Shown here: piece after piece, positions 10,580 to 21,721 of the stretch
How the letters are laid out: the number at the start of each line of letters is the position of its first letter
How positions within the stretch are numbered: position 1 is the first letter of the stretch
NCBI RefSeq assembly: GCF_900108945.1
Contig: NZ_FNYE01000005.1
Span: forward strand, 124,001-188,000
DNA: 64,000 bases
Source of the DNA: Paraburkholderia diazotrophica
GTDB lineage: Bacteria; Pseudomonadota; Gammaproteobacteria; Burkholderiales; Burkholderiaceae
Direction of reading: 5' to 3'
Program-made: the position numbers and the translations under genes
Notes under the pieces: model-generated
What the model was told of the DNA's origin: nothing
The model's database searches: none
The model's input: only the letters and a program-made list of their open reading frames with translations

Positions 10580-11125
10580 TCAGTTGCCGCTGCTGCCATT
10601 ACCCGCCGATGCCAGCGCCTTTAGCACCTGATCGGTGATGTCGATGCGCGGGCTCACGTACACCGCTTCCTGCACGATCAGGTCGTAGTGCTGCTGCTCG
10701 GCGATCTGCTTGATCACCTTGTTCGCGCGGTCGAGTACGGCTGCCAGCTCTTCGTTGCGACGCTGGTTCAGGTCTTCGCGGAACTCGCGCTGCTTGCGCT
10801 GGAAGTCCGTGTCGAGCTGCGACAGGTCGCGCTGCTTCTGCGCGCGATCGACGGGCGACATCGACGCGCCGTTCCTGTCGAGCGAGTCGGACATCGATTT
10901 GAGACGCTGCGCCATGTCCTGCAGGTCCTTGTCACGCTTCGCGAACTCCGCTTCCAGCTTGGTCTGCGCCGCCTTCGCCGCCGACGATTCACGCAGGATG
11001 CGATCCGAATTCACCGCGGCGATCCGCGCTTCCTGCGCCTGCGCGGCATTCGCCGCGCCCACGCCGAGCGTCATGACCAAGGCCATTGCGCACGCCACAC
11101 GTTTCGAAAACATACCAGTTAGCAA
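10580..11125 (-). CDS. skp: OmpH/Skp family periplasmic chaperone
   Basis: About 181 residues. A signal peptide (MFSKRVACAMALVMTLGVGAANAAQA) is followed by IAAVNSDRILRES and a long charged coiled-coil region (about residues 50-140), the tentacles of the Skp trimer that hold unfolded outer-membrane proteins. It sits directly downstream of bamA, its functional partner. The start is uncertain. I chose the TTG at 11125 because GAGAGG lies 6 nt upstream; an ATG at 11131 abuts that site, and an ATG at 11113 is also possible. Confidence 0.9.
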   Translation of the reverse strand: MLTGMFSKRVACAMALVMTLGVGAANAAQAQEARIAAVNSDRILRESSAAKAAQTKLEAEFAKRDKDLQDMAQRLKSMSDSLDRNGASMSPVDRAQKQRDLSQLDTDFQRKQREFREDLNQRRNEELAAVLDRANKVIKQIAEQQHYDLIVQEAVYVSPRIDITDQVLKALASAGNGSSGN

Positions 11126-11172
11126 AGTCATCCTCTCGATGCTGTAAGGGGTTCCGGTTCTCGAGCGCGCGA

Positions 11173-13485
11173 TCAGAACGCCGTCCCGATCTGGAACTGG
11201 AACTTCTGATACTGGTCGCCCGCGTGCTTCTGCAACGGGAAGCCCAACGACAGCTTGAGCGGCCCGATCGGCGAAATCCACGCGAGACCGACACCGTAAC
11301 CGTAGCGCAAGCCGTTCGAGCCGACCGTCGTATCGCCGCCCTGACGCGAATCGCCCCACACGTTACCGGCGTCGAGGAACGTGAACACCCGCAGCGTACG
11401 GTCATAACCGGTGCCCGGCAGCGGGAACGTGAGTTCGACGTTGGTGACGAACATCTTGTTGCCGCCGATCGGGTCGTTCGTGACCTTGTCGCGCGGACCC
11501 AGCGAGCTCGGTTCATAGCCGCGGACCGAGCCGATACCGCCCGCGTAGTAGTTCTTGAAGATCGGATACGCGTTGCCGATGCCGTTGCCGTAGCCGCCCT
11601 GGATGTTGAAGCCCAACACGAAGCCGCGAGCAAACGAATAATAGTACTGCGCCTGCAAGTCGGCCTTGTAATACTCGGTGCCGCCGATCGGCGTGCCGTA
11701 TTCCGCATTCGCCTGCGTGAAGTAGCCGCGGCTCGGCACCAGCGCGCTGTCACGCGCGTCGCGCGACCAGCCGACCGTCAGCGGCACGTTGTTCGAGACG
11801 CGGCCGAATTGCTGCACATAGTTCTTGTAGGCCTGCGGCGTATTTGCGTCGACGTCCAGCGTGTTCTGCTCGAAGCCCGCGCCGAAGTACACCGTGTCCA
11901 CTTCCGAGAACGGAATGCCGAACTTCAGGTCGCCGCCCATCGTGACGATGCGGAAGCTCGAATCCGTCGAGTAGTACAGCGGCTCGTACGTGCGGTAGTA
12001 GACGTCGGTAATGCGCTTGATGCCGTCGACCGTGAAGTACGGGTCGACCTGCGTGACCGTCAGCGTGCGGTACGTCTTCGCGGTGTTCACGTTCACCGAC
12101 AGGCTCGTGCCCGAACCGAACACGTTATCCTGCGACACGCCCGCCGACAGCACCACCTTGTCCGTCGACGAGAAGCCCGCGCCCAGCGTGATCGCGCCCG
12201 TCGGCTTTTCGGCGACCTTCACGTCGACGTCCACCTGGTCCGGCGTGCCTTCGACGGGCACCGTCGTCACGTCGACATCCGTGAAGTAGCCGAGACGGTT
12301 GATGCGGTCCTTCGACAGCGCGAGGCGGTTCGAATCGAACCACGAGCTTTCGAGCTGGCGCATCTCGCGGCGCACCACTTCGTCGCGCGTGCGCGTGTTG
12401 CCGTTCACGTTGATGCGGCGCACGTATACACGGCGACTCGGATCGACCTGCAGCGTCAGGTCGACCTTGTGATGTTCCTGGTCGATTTGCGGCAGCGCGT
12501 TCACGGTCGCAAACGCGTAGCCGTACTCGCCGAGTTTGTCGACGATTGCCTTCGTCGTGGCCTGCAGCTTTTCCGCCGAGAAACGGTCACCCGGCTTGAT
12601 CTTGATCAGCTTGTTCAGCTCGGCTTCGCGGTCGAGCAGATTACCCGCGAGCTTGATGCTGTTGATCGTGTACGGCTCGCCTTCGTGCAGCGTCACCGTC
12701 AGATACATGTCCTTCTTGTCCGGCGTGATCGACACCTGGGTCGACTCGATGTTGAACTCGAGGTAGCCGCGGTTCAGGTAATACGAGCGGACGTTCTCGA
12801 GGTCGCCGGTGAGCTTTTCCTTTGAATACAGGTCGTTCTTCGTGTACCACGAGAACCAGTTCGGCGTGGACAGCTGCATCTCGTCGCGCAGCGTGCCCGT
12901 GCTGAATGCCTTGTTGCCGATGAAGTTGATCTGGCGGATCTTCGCGCTAGGACCTTCGATCACGGCGAACAGGACCGCAACACGGTTGCGATCGATCGGC
13001 GTGATCGTAGTCGTGACTTCGGCGGCGTAGAAGCCGCGCGTCAGATACTGGCGCTTCAGTTCCTGCTCAGCCTTGTCGACGAGCGCCTTGTCGTAGTAAC
13101 GGCCCTGCGACAGACCGACTGCGCGCAGCGCCTTGATCAGGTTGTCCTTCTCGAATTCATGCAGACCGGAGAAATCAATCGTGCCGATGGCGGGACGCTC
13201 CAGCACCTGCACCACCACGACATCGCCTTCCGTGGCGATCTTCACGTCGTTGAAGAAGCCCGTTGCGTACAGCGCGCGGATGGCTTCGGAAGCCTTTTCG
13301 TCGGAAAACGTATCGCCTTGCTTGATGGGGAGATAGGAGAACACCGTGCCGGGTTCTACTCGTTGCAGCCCTTCGATCCGAATGTCTTTCACCACGAAGG
13401 GTGTCGTCGCGTGAGCTACCAGCCCATGCGCGGCGAATGCCGCGGCTACAACCGTCTTTGGAACAAAGCGATGAGGTTTAAACAA
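11173..13485 (-). CDS. bamA: Outer membrane protein assembly factor BamA
   Basis: 770 residues. The central Omp85 component of the BAM complex, which folds beta-barrels into the outer membrane. A signal peptide (ending near AHATTPF) is followed by five POTRA domains (about residues 26-425; the first begins FVVKDIRIEGLQRVEPGTV), then the 16-stranded barrel. The barrel contains the lid-lock motif region GGIGSVRGYEPSS, and the chain ends in phenylalanine (QFQIGTAF), the barrel C-terminal signature. The start codon is TTG at 13485, with GGAAG 4 nt upstream; no ATG or GTG fits before the signal peptide. It is followed by ompH after 47 nt. Confidence 0.97.
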   Translation of the reverse strand: MFKPHRFVPKTVVAAAFAAHGLVAHATTPFVVKDIRIEGLQRVEPGTVFSYLPIKQGDTFSDEKASEAIRALYATGFFNDVKIATEGDVVVVQVLERPAIGTIDFSGLHEFEKDNLIKALRAVGLSQGRYYDKALVDKAEQELKRQYLTRGFYAAEVTTTITPIDRNRVAVLFAVIEGPSAKIRQINFIGNKAFSTGTLRDEMQLSTPNWFSWYTKNDLYSKEKLTGDLENVRSYYLNRGYLEFNIESTQVSITPDKKDMYLTVTLHEGEPYTINSIKLAGNLLDREAELNKLIKIKPGDRFSAEKLQATTKAIVDKLGEYGYAFATVNALPQIDQEHHKVDLTLQVDPSRRVYVRRINVNGNTRTRDEVVRREMRQLESSWFDSNRLALSKDRINRLGYFTDVDVTTVPVEGTPDQVDVDVKVAEKPTGAITLGAGFSSTDKVVLSAGVSQDNVFGSGTSLSVNVNTAKTYRTLTVTQVDPYFTVDGIKRITDVYYRTYEPLYYSTDSSFRIVTMGGDLKFGIPFSEVDTVYFGAGFEQNTLDVDANTPQAYKNYVQQFGRVSNNVPLTVGWSRDARDSALVPSRGYFTQANAEYGTPIGGTEYYKADLQAQYYYSFARGFVLGFNIQGGYGNGIGNAYPIFKNYYAGGIGSVRGYEPSSLGPRDKVTNDPIGGNKMFVTNVELTFPLPGTGYDRTLRVFTFLDAGNVWGDSRQGGDTTVGSNGLRYGYGVGLAWISPIGPLKLSLGFPLQKHAGDQYQKFQFQIGTAF

Positions 13486-13550
13486 CGTGCTTCCCCAGTG
13501 TGTATAGCTGCATCAGGTCAGGCGGGCGTCATCGTACGCCGCCAGACACT

Positions 13551-14942
13551 TTAAAAATGGATTAAACGAGCAAGATCGTTGAACAGCGCAATCGCCGACA
13601 AGGCGACGATACAAGCCAGTCCCGCTCTTTGAAGAACGAGCTGCCAGCGATCCGATACGGCTTTGCCGGTAACAGCTTCAACCAGATAATATAACAGATG
13701 CCCCCCGTCCAATACCGGTATTGGCAAAAGGTTGAGGACGCCGAGGCTTATGCTGACAAGCGCGAGGAACGACAGGAATGCTGATGGACCGAGTCGCGCG
13801 CTCTTGCCCGCGTAGTCCGCGATGGTCACGGGACCGGACAGATTTTTGAGCGAAGCCTCGCCGACGATCATCCGGCCGAACATCCGCACCGAGTACACAG
13901 CAAGGTCCCATGTGCGACGCGCGCCGAGGCGCACGCTCTCGACGGGACCGTAGCGCACGTCGATCGAAGGCACTTGCGTCGCGAGTTCGGCGCCGATGCG
14001 GCCGACCTGCTGGCCCGTCATCTCGTCGCGCTGCACGCCCGGCACGATGGTCAGATTCTGCAACGTCCCCGGCTGCTGGTTCTTCGCGCCGCGCTCGACT
14101 TGCAGCACGACAGGCTTGCCCGCGTGTGACTTGATGTAGTTGATGAAGGTCGTGGCGTTATCGGCGGGACGTCCGTCGACGGCGCGGATGCGGTCGCCTG
14201 CGAGCAGACCCGCGCGCAACGCCGCGCTGCCCGGCTGCACGCCCGCCACCGACAGCGTGCCGCCGCCGGGTTCGAAGCCGAGCCGCGACATGAAGTCGTC
14301 GTCGACTTCCTTGTCGGTGAGGCCTTGCAAGTCCAGCGGGAAGTCGAACGTGCCGTGCCCGCCGTCCTTCGCGCTCAATATGATGCGCTTGTGATCGAAC
14401 GCGGCGCCCAGGAGCTTCCAGCGCAAGTCCGACCACGAGCGAACGCGCTCGGACTCGCCGCCGTCCGCGTCGCGCACGCCGACCACGGTCTCGCCGCCCT
14501 CAAAGCCCGCGCGCGCCGCGACGGTATCGGCAACAGGCGCTGCGACGATTGCGGCAGGCTCAGTGACGCCCGTCGCGAACACGGCTGCGAACAGGACGAT
14601 GGCCAGGATGAAGTTGGCGATGGGACCCGCCGCCACGATCGCGATACGCTTGCCGACCGACTGGCGATTGAACGCGCGCGGCAGATCGGCGGGCGGAATC
14701 GGCGCGCCTTCTTCGCGCTCGTCGAGCATCTTCACGTAGCCGCCGAGTGGCAGCGACGCGATGATCCACTCGGTGCCCGTCTTCGCGCTGACCCAGCGCG
14801 CAAGCGGCTTGCCGAAGCCGATCGAAAAACGCAGCACCTTGACGCCGCACAGGCGCGCGATGCTGTAGTGGCCAAACTCATGGACGACCACCAGTACGCC
14901 GATCGCGACTGCGAAGGCGACCAGTTCGATCAGCACATTCAT
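13551..14942 (-). CDS. rseP: Site-2 zinc metalloprotease RseP
   Basis: 463 residues. Intramembrane protease that cuts the anti-sigma-E factor in the envelope stress response and clears signal peptide remnants. The zinc motif HEFGH is at residues 21-25 in the first transmembrane helix; two periplasmic PDZ domains follow (FEGGETVVGV, and LRAGLLAGDRIRAVDGRPA). The third zinc ligand is in PIPVLDGGHLLYYL near the C-terminus. It lies between dxr and bamA as usual. Confidence 0.97.
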   Translation of the reverse strand: MNVLIELVAFAVAIGVLVVVHEFGHYSIARLCGVKVLRFSIGFGKPLARWVSAKTGTEWIIASLPLGGYVKMLDEREEGAPIPPADLPRAFNRQSVGKRIAIVAAGPIANFILAIVLFAAVFATGVTEPAAIVAAPVADTVAARAGFEGGETVVGVRDADGGESERVRSWSDLRWKLLGAAFDHKRIILSAKDGGHGTFDFPLDLQGLTDKEVDDDFMSRLGFEPGGGTLSVAGVQPGSAALRAGLLAGDRIRAVDGRPADNATTFINYIKSHAGKPVVLQVERGAKNQQPGTLQNLTIVPGVQRDEMTGQQVGRIGAELATQVPSIDVRYGPVESVRLGARRTWDLAVYSVRMFGRMIVGEASLKNLSGPVTIADYAGKSARLGPSAFLSFLALVSISLGVLNLLPIPVLDGGHLLYYLVEAVTGKAVSDRWQLVLQRAGLACIVALSAIALFNDLARLIHF

Positions 14943-14949
14943 AAACGCC

Positions 14950-16155
14950 TCACTGGACGGCGCGTTCCGTGAGGCGAGCGCCCGCCGGCAGACCGTCGAT
15001 CAAAGCGTGGGCGGCGCGGCGCGCAGCGGCGTCCGCGTCGACCACGTCCGCGAGGCTCGACGCCTCGCGATTGGGCAATGTGTTCAGCACGGCTTCGACG
15101 ATCTGGGCAATCGCCATGAAGCCGATGCGGCGCGACAGGAACGCCTCGACGGCGATCTCGTTCGCCGCGTTCAGCGCGGCGCTGGCGACGCCGCCTTCGG
15201 CCAGCGCCTGCATTGCGAGCGCGAGGCACGGGAAGCGCGCGTAATCGGGCTTTTCGAACGACAGCGACGCGATCTGCGCGAGATCGAGCTGCGCGACGCC
15301 CGAATCGACGCGATCCGGGAACGCCAGTGCATGCGCGATCGGCGTGCGCATATCGGGGTTGCCTAGTTGCGCGAGCACCGATCCGTCCGCGTACGACACG
15401 AGCGAATGAATCACGCTCTGCGGATGAATCAACACATCGATGCGCTCGCCGGGCAGGCCGAACAGCCAGTGCGCCTCGATGACTTCGAGGCCCTTGTTCA
15501 TCATCGTTGCGGAATCCACGGAAATCTTGCGGCCCATCACCCAGTTTGGGTGCTTGCACGCTTCTTCCGGCGTGACGTCGACGAGCGTCGACGGCTCGCG
15601 CGTGCGGAACGGGCCGCCCGACGCCGTCAGGATGATTTTCGATACGCCGCCATGCAGCGCCGATTCGCGCGGCAGGCACTGGAAGATCGCGTTGTGCTCG
15701 CTGTCGACGGGCAGCAGGATCGCGCCGTTGTCACGCACCGCGTCCATGAAGATCGCGCCCGACATCACGAGCGCCTCCTTGTTCGCGAGCAGAATGCGCT
15801 TGCCGGCGCGCGCCGCCGCAAGGCTCGGCTCGAGACCCGCCGCGCCGACGATCGCCGCGACGACGGTGTCGCACCCGTCGCTCTTCGATACGTCGACGAG
15901 CGCCTGCGGGCCGTACGCGACTTCCGTCCTGCAACCCGCGTCGCGCAGCTTCGCGGCGACGTTCGCGGCCGTATCGGCATCGCCGACGACGGCCACTTCG
16001 GGCTTGAAGCGCAGGCATTGTTCGACGAGCTTGTCGCCGTTGCGATGCGCAGTCAGCGCATACACCGAGAAACGCTCGGGATGACGCGCGACGACGTCGA
16101 GCGTGCTGTCTCCGATCGAGCCCGTGGAACCGAGCAAAGTGAGTCGTTTTTGCAT
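14950..16155 (-). CDS. dxr: 1-deoxy-D-xylulose 5-phosphate reductoisomerase
   Basis: 401 residues. Converts DXP to MEP with NADPH, the committed step of non-mevalonate isoprenoid synthesis. The NADPH loop GSTGSIG is at residues 9-15; the metal and substrate site is in [14 protein letters not shown], and [18 protein letters not shown] is also conserved. ATG at 16155 gives the standard N-terminus; the frame is open further upstream but that overlaps cdsA. Its product feeds UppS, encoded two genes upstream. Seven nucleotides separate it from rseP. Confidence 0.97.
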   Translation of the reverse strand: MQKRLTLLGSTGSIGDSTLDVVARHPERFSVYALTAHRNGDKLVEQCLRFKPEVAVVGDADTAANVAAKLRDAGCRTEVAYGPQALVDVSKSDGCDTVVAAIVGAAGLEPSLAAARAGKRILLANKEALVMSGAIFMDAVRDNGAILLPVDSEHNAIFQCLPRESALHGGVSKIILTASGGPFRTREPSTLVDVTPEEACKHPNWVMGRKISVDSATMMNKGLEVIEAHWLFGLPGERIDVLIHPQSVIHSLVSYADGSVLAQLGNPDMRTPIAHALAFPDRVDSGVAQLDLAQIASLSFEKPDYARFPCLALAMQALAEGGVASAALNAANEIAVEAFLSRRIGFMAIAQIVEAVLNTLPNREASSLADVVDADAAARRAAHALIDGLPAGARLTERAVQ

Positions 16156-16177
16156 ATCTCTTTCTCTAGCCGATGGG

Positions 16178-16999
16178 CTACGACAATACGAGCATCGCGA
16201 GCGGCAGCACCGGCAACAAGGCGTCGATGCGGTCGAGCACGCCGCCATGCCCCGGCAGCAGGTTGCTCGAATCCTTCACGCCGGCCTGGCGCTTCAGCAT
16301 CGACTCGAACAGGTCGCCCACCACGCTGAACACGACGAGCAGCGTGAGCGTGGCAAACGCACGCGCGGCGCCGAGATGCTCGAGCAGCGCGGAAAACAGG
16401 GTTGGCGCGAACGCGTGGGTGACGACGGCAACGGCCGCGACGATCATCACCGCGAGCCACCCGCCGACAGCCCCCTCCCAGGTCTTGCCGGGGCTGACCG
16501 ACGGCGCAAGTTTGTGCTTTCCGAAGGCCTTACCCGTAAAGTATGCGCCGATATCGGCCAACCAGACCACGAGGAGCAGGGAAAGCACGAACGGCACGCC
16601 CTCGATACGCGCTGCGACGAGTGCATGCCAGCAGGCCGCGAACACGATGACGCCCGCCAGCAGCAGGAACGGCCGCCAGGCGCCCTGCGCGAGCGCCGGC
16701 TTGCGCAAGAGCACGAACGGCCCAGCGAATATCCAGAAGATTGACGAAGCTTCGAAGAGCGGCCGCGACGCCGCGAGGCCCGTGCCGAGCTTCGTGCTGG
16801 CTACCAGCGCCAGCGCAGCAATAATCGCGTAGACCACGGGACCGGCGCCCGGAAGCTTCAGCAGTCGCGCCCACTCCCATGCGGCGAACACGACGACGAA
16901 CGCGATCAGCGCGCCGAAGCCGCCGATCGGCGCCCATAGCGTGACGGGGATAAGAATGGCCAGCAGGACGATCGCCGTGATGACACGGGTTTTTAGCAT
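16178..16999 (-). CDS. cdsA: Phosphatidate cytidylyltransferase
   Basis: 273 residues with about eight hydrophobic segments. Makes CDP-diacylglycerol, precursor of all phospholipids, at the inner membrane. The C-terminal family signature is clear: [19 protein letters not shown] followed by [15 protein letters not shown], which binds the metals. [12 protein letters not shown] is the other conserved block. The start overlaps the uppS stop by 7 nt, indicating coupling. Confidence 0.95.
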   Translation of the reverse strand: MLKTRVITAIVLLAILIPVTLWAPIGGFGALIAFVVVFAAWEWARLLKLPGAGPVVYAIIAALALVASTKLGTGLAASRPLFEASSIFWIFAGPFVLLRKPALAQGAWRPFLLLAGVIVFAACWHALVAARIEGVPFVLSLLLVVWLADIGAYFTGKAFGKHKLAPSVSPGKTWEGAVGGWLAVMIVAAVAVVTHAFAPTLFSALLEHLGAARAFATLTLLVVFSVVGDLFESMLKRQAGVKDSSNLLPGHGGVLDRIDALLPVLPLAMLVLS

Positions 17000-17775
17000 G
17001 GAAGCGAATCGGCGTTTTGCGATTGCGGCTCGAGCTGGGCGCTCGTGCGGCCGAAGCGGCGCTCGCGCTCGGTGTACGACGCGATCGCGCGGCCGAGCGC
17101 GTCGGCGTCGAAATCCGGCCAGTAGGTATCGGTGAAATAGAACTCGGTGTACGCGAGTTGCCACAGCAGGAAGTTGCTGATGCGCTGCTCGCCGCCCGTG
17201 CGGATGAAAAGATCCGGCTCGGGCGCGTACGCCATTGCAAGGTGTTGGGCGAACGCGTCTTCGTTGACCTCGACGGGGCTGCCCGCCGCCACCGACTCCT
17301 CGACCAGCTTGCGCGTGGCCTGCATGATGTCCCAGCGGCCGCCGTAGTTCGCGGCGATGGTCAGCGTCAGGCGCGTGTTCTTCGCCGTCTTGGTTTCGGC
17401 GCGGGTAATCAGGTCCTGGATCTTCTTGTCGAACATCGACAGATCACCGACCACGCGCAGGCGGATACCGTTTGCGTGCAGCTTGCCGATCTCGCGCTCG
17501 AGCGCGGTGACGAACAGACGCATCAGGAACGACACCTCGTCGATTGGACGGCGCCAGTTTTCGGAACTGAATGCGAACAGCGTCAGATACTCGACGCCGC
17601 GCCGGGCACAGGCGTCGACGGCCGAGCGCACGGCGTCGAGGCCGCGCGTATGGCCCGCCACGCGCGGCAGGCGGCGTTGAGTCGCCCAACGGCCATTGCC
17701 GTCCATGATGATCGCGATGTGACGCGGTACGGCTGAGACGTCAGGGACGCGAACGGTTGAGCTTGTATAGGTCAT
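16993..17775 (-). CDS. uppS: Undecaprenyl diphosphate synthase
   Basis: 260 residues, a cis-prenyltransferase making the C55 lipid carrier for cell wall and [16 protein letters not shown] around residue 18 holds the catalytic Asp; further motifs are [30 protein letters not shown] and the C-terminal [25 protein letters not shown], quoted here only in part as family blocks. ATG at 17775 is preferred over one 21 nt upstream because family N-termini are short. Confidence 0.96.
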   Translation of the reverse strand: MTYTSSTVRVPDVSAVPRHIAIIMDGNGRWATQRRLPRVAGHTRGLDAVRSAVDACARRGVEYLTLFAFSSENWRRPIDEVSFLMRLFVTALEREIGKLHANGIRLRVVGDLSMFDKKIQDLITRAETKTAKNTRLTLTIAANYGGRWDIMQATRKLVEESVAAGSPVEVNEDAFAQHLAMAYAPEPDLFIRTGGEQRISNFLLWQLAYTEFYFTDTYWPDFDADALGRAIASYTERERRFGRTSAQLEPQSQNADSLPC

Positions 17776-17848
17776 GGCCGTCGGGTAAAGCAGCAAATAA
17801 AGAAGAGATGATCAGTGAACGTTCTCATGTCTGGTGTGCGCCAGACCA

Positions 17849-18409
17849 TCAAACCGTCATGATCTCGCCTTCCTTGGTTTGCACGAGCTTGTCGATTTCC
17901 GCGACGAACTTGTCCGTCAGCTTCTGGACATCGTCGCCGGCGCGGCGCTCGTCGTCTTCGGAGATTTCCTTGTCTTTCACGAGTTTCTTGAGCTGCTCAT
18001 TCGCGTCGCGGCGCAGGTTGCGCACGGCCACCTTCGCCGTCTCGCCCTCGCTCTTGACGACCTTCGTGAGCTCCTTGCGGCGCTCTTCCGTCAGCGGGGG
18101 CATCGGCACGCGGATCAGATCGCCGTGCGTGGCCGGGTTCAGGCCCAGATCCGATTCGCGGATCGCCTTTTCGATCACGGAGACCATCTTCTTTTCCCAC
18201 GGCTGCACGCCGATCGTGCGAGCGTCGACGAGCGTCAGGTTCGCGACCTGCGAGATCGGCACGGGCGAGCCGTAGTAGTCGACCTGGATGTGATCGAGCA
18301 GGCCCGTGTGCGCACGGCCCGTGCGGATTTTCGACAGATCGTTCTTGAACGCGTCGAGCGAGCGCTGCATTTTCTGCTCAGCGCCTTTCTTGATGTCAGC
18401 GACAGACAT
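17849..18409 (-). CDS. frr: Ribosome recycling factor
   Basis: 186 residues, exactly the family length. Splits post-termination ribosomes together with EF-G. Conserved blocks: [40 protein letters not shown], and [16 protein letters not shown] with the long helical domain that ends before residue 186. Lies between pyrH and uppS as in most proteobacteria. Confidence 0.97.
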   Translation of the reverse strand: MSVADIKKGAEQKMQRSLDAFKNDLSKIRTGRAHTGLLDHIQVDYYGSPVPISQVANLTLVDARTIGVQPWEKKMVSVIEKAIRESDLGLNPATHGDLIRVPMPPLTEERRKELTKVVKSEGETAKVAVRNLRRDANEQLKKLVKDKEISEDDERRAGDDVQKLTDKFVAEIDKLVQTKEGEIMTV

Positions 18410-18505
18410 GATTAAACCTCCGAACCTTCAAAACGATGCGGGCCCGCCAGCGCGCGCGAGGCGGCGCCCAAGCCCGCGTTCAAGCCCACAGACGTGAAAG
18501 AGAGT

Positions 18506-19273
<768 letters not shown>

Positions 19274-19276
19274 CTA

Positions 19277-19306
19277 ACTGTAGGGGTGAAATACGAATTC
19301 GGGCAA
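19277..19306 (-). promoter_or_regulatory. Putative promoter upstream of pyrH
   Basis: On the minus strand TTGCCC, an 18-bp spacer and TACAGT lie about 60 nt before the pyrH start. A moderate sigma-70 match found by eye; the 240-bp gap after tsf makes an internal promoter plausible. Confidence 0.4.
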
Positions 19307-19461
19307 GAGCCGCCAAATTGACGCGCCTCAACAACCGACCGAGGCGAGTCGATCCGGCCGCCGTGCGCCTTGCGCACGCGTAGCCCCGGCGGCGCTGCCG
19401 GTCGCGGCGAGGTCCAGCCCCGCCGCGGGTCAAACGGTACAGGGTAAAACTTAAACGAAGC

Positions 19462-20343
19462 TTATTGCTGCTTCGCAGCAGCAACTTGCGCCGCGACTTC
19501 GGCCGCGAAGTCGTCCTGACGCTTTTCGATGCCCTCGCCCACGACGAACAATGCGAACTTCTGCACGCTCGAGTTTGCGGCCTTCAGCATCTGTTCGATC
19601 GTCTGCTTGTCGTTCTTTACGAACGGCTGGTTCAGCAACGACACTTCCTTCAGATACTTCTGCACCGAGCCGTCGACCATCTTCGCGACGATCTCAGCCG
19701 GCTTGCCCGATTCGGCTGCCTTCTGCTCGGCGATGCTGCGCTCCTTGGCGATCAGGTCGGCGGGCACCTCGTCTGCCGACAGCGAGACCGGCTTCATCGC
19801 CGCGATGTGCATCGCGACATCCTTGCCGACCTGCTCGTCCGCGCCCGTGTACTCGACCAGCACGCCGATGCGGGTGCCGTGCAGGTATGCGGCCAGCTTG
19901 TTCGACGTTTCGAAGCGCGCGAAACGGCGGATCGACAGGTTTTCGCCGATCTTGCCGACCAGCGCCGAACGCACCGCGTCGACGGTCGAGCCTTCCAGCG
20001 GCAGCGCCGACAGCGCAGCGACGTCAGCCGGGTTTTGCTTGACGACGAGTTCGGCAACCTTCTTCGAGAAGCCGATAAAGTCGTCGTTCTTTGAAACGAA
20101 GTCGGTTTCGCAGTTCAGTTCGACGATCGCGCCGACGCCGCCTTCGATGAACGAAGCGATCACGCCTTCTGCCGTGACGCGCGACGCCGCCTTCGACGCC
20201 TTGTTGCCGAGCTTAACGCGCAGCAGCTCTTCAGCGCGCGCCATATCGCCGTCAGCTTCCGTCAGCGCCTTCTTGCATTCCATCATCGGCGCGTCGGTCT
20301 TCGCGCGCAGTTCTGCCACCATGCTTGCGGTAATTGCCGCCAT
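19462..20343 (-). CDS. tsf: Translation elongation factor Ts
   Basis: 293 residues. Nucleotide exchange factor for EF-Tu. The N-terminal UBA-like module with [18 protein letters not shown] and the core block [13 protein letters not shown] are diagnostic. ATG at 20343 is supported by AAGGAG at proper distance; the frame continues nine codons upstream without family similarity. It follows rpsB, with a strong hairpin terminator between them. Confidence 0.97.
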   Translation of the reverse strand: MAAITASMVAELRAKTDAPMMECKKALTEADGDMARAEELLRVKLGNKASKAASRVTAEGVIASFIEGGVGAIVELNCETDFVSKNDDFIGFSKKVAELVVKQNPADVAALSALPLEGSTVDAVRSALVGKIGENLSIRRFARFETSNKLAAYLHGTRIGVLVEYTGADEQVGKDVAMHIAAMKPVSLSADEVPADLIAKERSIAEQKAAESGKPAEIVAKMVDGSVQKYLKEVSLLNQPFVKNDKQTIEQMLKAANSSVQKFALFVVGEGIEKRQDDFAAEVAAQVAAAKQQ

Positions 20344-20483
20344 CATTCGCTCCTTGAGTCTGTCTGTCACACGCCGCCCGCATTCGATGCCGGCAGCAGA
20401 ATTTCGTTTCCGCGCAGCGCACTTTTATTTCCGGCGCTGCTGCGTGCGAGTTGCCGCACGCCCATTCCAGATCGTCGCGACTT

Positions 20484-20517
20484 AAAAAAAGGGGGCCTAT
20501 CGAGAGCCCCCTTTTTT
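20484..20517 (-). terminator. rpsB-tsf intergenic terminator or attenuator
   Basis: Six GC pairs (GGGGGC with GCCCCC) and a nine-base loop are followed on the minus strand by seven T; the plus side also has six T. It stands 18 nt after the rpsB stop. Since tsf is normally co-transcribed with rpsB, it probably acts as a partial terminator that sets the S2 to EF-Ts ratio. Confidence 0.8.
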
Positions 20518-20534
20518 GCCGGACACAGGGTGCT

Positions 20535-21287
20535 TTACGCTTCCCCGTTGACCTCGACGAACTCGTCGCCGTCGCCGCCGCGGGCAGCCTGCACGACTTC
20601 GTTGACCGCATTCGCACGGCCTTCGAGGATCGCGTCAGCCACGCCTTGCGCGTACAACGTAACCGCCTTGCTCGCGTCGTCGTTGCCCGGGATCACGTAG
20701 TCCACGCCTTCCGGCGAGTGGTTCGTATCGACCACGGCGATGACGGGCACGCCCAGCTTGTTCGCTTCCGTCACGGCGATCTTGTGATAGCCGACGTCGA
20801 CCACGAAGATCGCATCCGGAATGCCACCCATGTCCTTCACGCCGCCGATCGACTTTTGCAGCTTGGCGATTTCGCGTTCGAACAGCAGCGCTTCCTTCTT
20901 GCTCATCTTCTCGAGCTCGCCTGCCTCGACTGCCGCTTCCATGTCCTTCAGGCGCTTGATCGAAACCTTCAGCGTCTTGAAGTTGGTCAGCATGCCGCCG
21001 AGCCAGCGTGCGTTGACATAGGGCATGCCAGCGCGCTGAGCCGCTTCAGCGATCGTGTCGCGCGACTGACGCTTCGTGCCGACGAACAGGATCGTGCCGC
21101 GGTTCGCTGCCAGTTGACGCACGTACTTCAGCGCGTCGTTGTACATCGGCAGCGTCTTTTCGAGGTTGATGATGTGAATCTTGTTGCGATGGCCGAAAAT
21201 GAAGGGGGCCATCTTCGGGTTCCAGAAGCGCGTCTGGTGACCGAAGTGGACACCGGCTTCCAGCATTTGACGCATGGTAACTGCCAT
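20535..21287 (-). CDS. rpsB: 30S ribosomal protein S2
   Basis: 250 residues. Conserved blocks: [70 protein letters not shown] and [30 protein letters not shown] ending, each only partly quoted. It is the first gene of the long minus-strand block and is preceded by a good promoter and a long leader. Confidence 0.97.
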   Translation of the reverse strand: MAVTMRQMLEAGVHFGHQTRFWNPKMAPFIFGHRNKIHIINLEKTLPMYNDALKYVRQLAANRGTILFVGTKRQSRDTIAEAAQRAGMPYVNARWLGGMLTNFKTLKVSIKRLKDMEAAVEAGELEKMSKKEALLFEREIAKLQKSIGGVKDMGGIPDAIFVVDVGYHKIAVTEANKLGVPVIAVVDTNHSPEGVDYVIPGNDDASKAVTLYAQGVADAILEGRANAVNEVVQAARGGDGDEFVEVNGEA

Positions 21288-21721
21288 GAATATCTCCGCT
21301 AGGGTTGGGTCTTAAGCCGGCTGCCGTATCCGCCGCGCCGCCTTCCGCACTCTTCGGAAGACCTGACGCCGCGAACACCCTGGGTGCGCCGGCTTGCGAA
21401 TCTCGCGAATTACGCCACGAATTGCGCCATATAGGTCTTGCACTTCATGACCAGCTCGCGAGGAAGTCCGCCGCCGAGGTGAATATTCTGAATATTCGAA
21501 CTGACGATTGACTTAGCCAAACAGTATAGCACGCGAGCATTGCAGGACTCAACCTACGCGGTAGCACGTGCAGTCCCCGCGGGTTGCACCCGCTGCTACG
21601 CAACATGCCACGGATATGCATTGCGGCCCGCGCGGCGCGTGGCCATCCGCCCAGTAAAAGCCAGCGATCACGGAAATAAGGTGCGATAATTACGCGATAA
21701 ACCGCTTTTCAGGCCCGACTC
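21288..21721. other. Divergent rpsB/map intergenic region with rpsB leader
   Basis: 434 bp with no credible gene. The minus strand carries a promoter at 21523-21552 and therefore an rpsB leader of about 225 nt, long enough for the S2 autoregulatory structures known upstream of rpsB in other bacteria. Toward map, TGCGATAAT at 21682-21690 resembles an extended -10. No open frame here has a ribosome-binding site or recognisable product. Confidence 0.55.
21523..21552 (-). promoter_or_regulatory. Sigma-70 promoter for rpsB
   Basis: On the minus strand TTGAGT (21552-21547), an 18-bp spacer and TATACT (21528-21523), the best promoter match in this gap. Transcription would begin near 21516, about 230 nt before the rpsB start. 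Confidence 0.6.
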
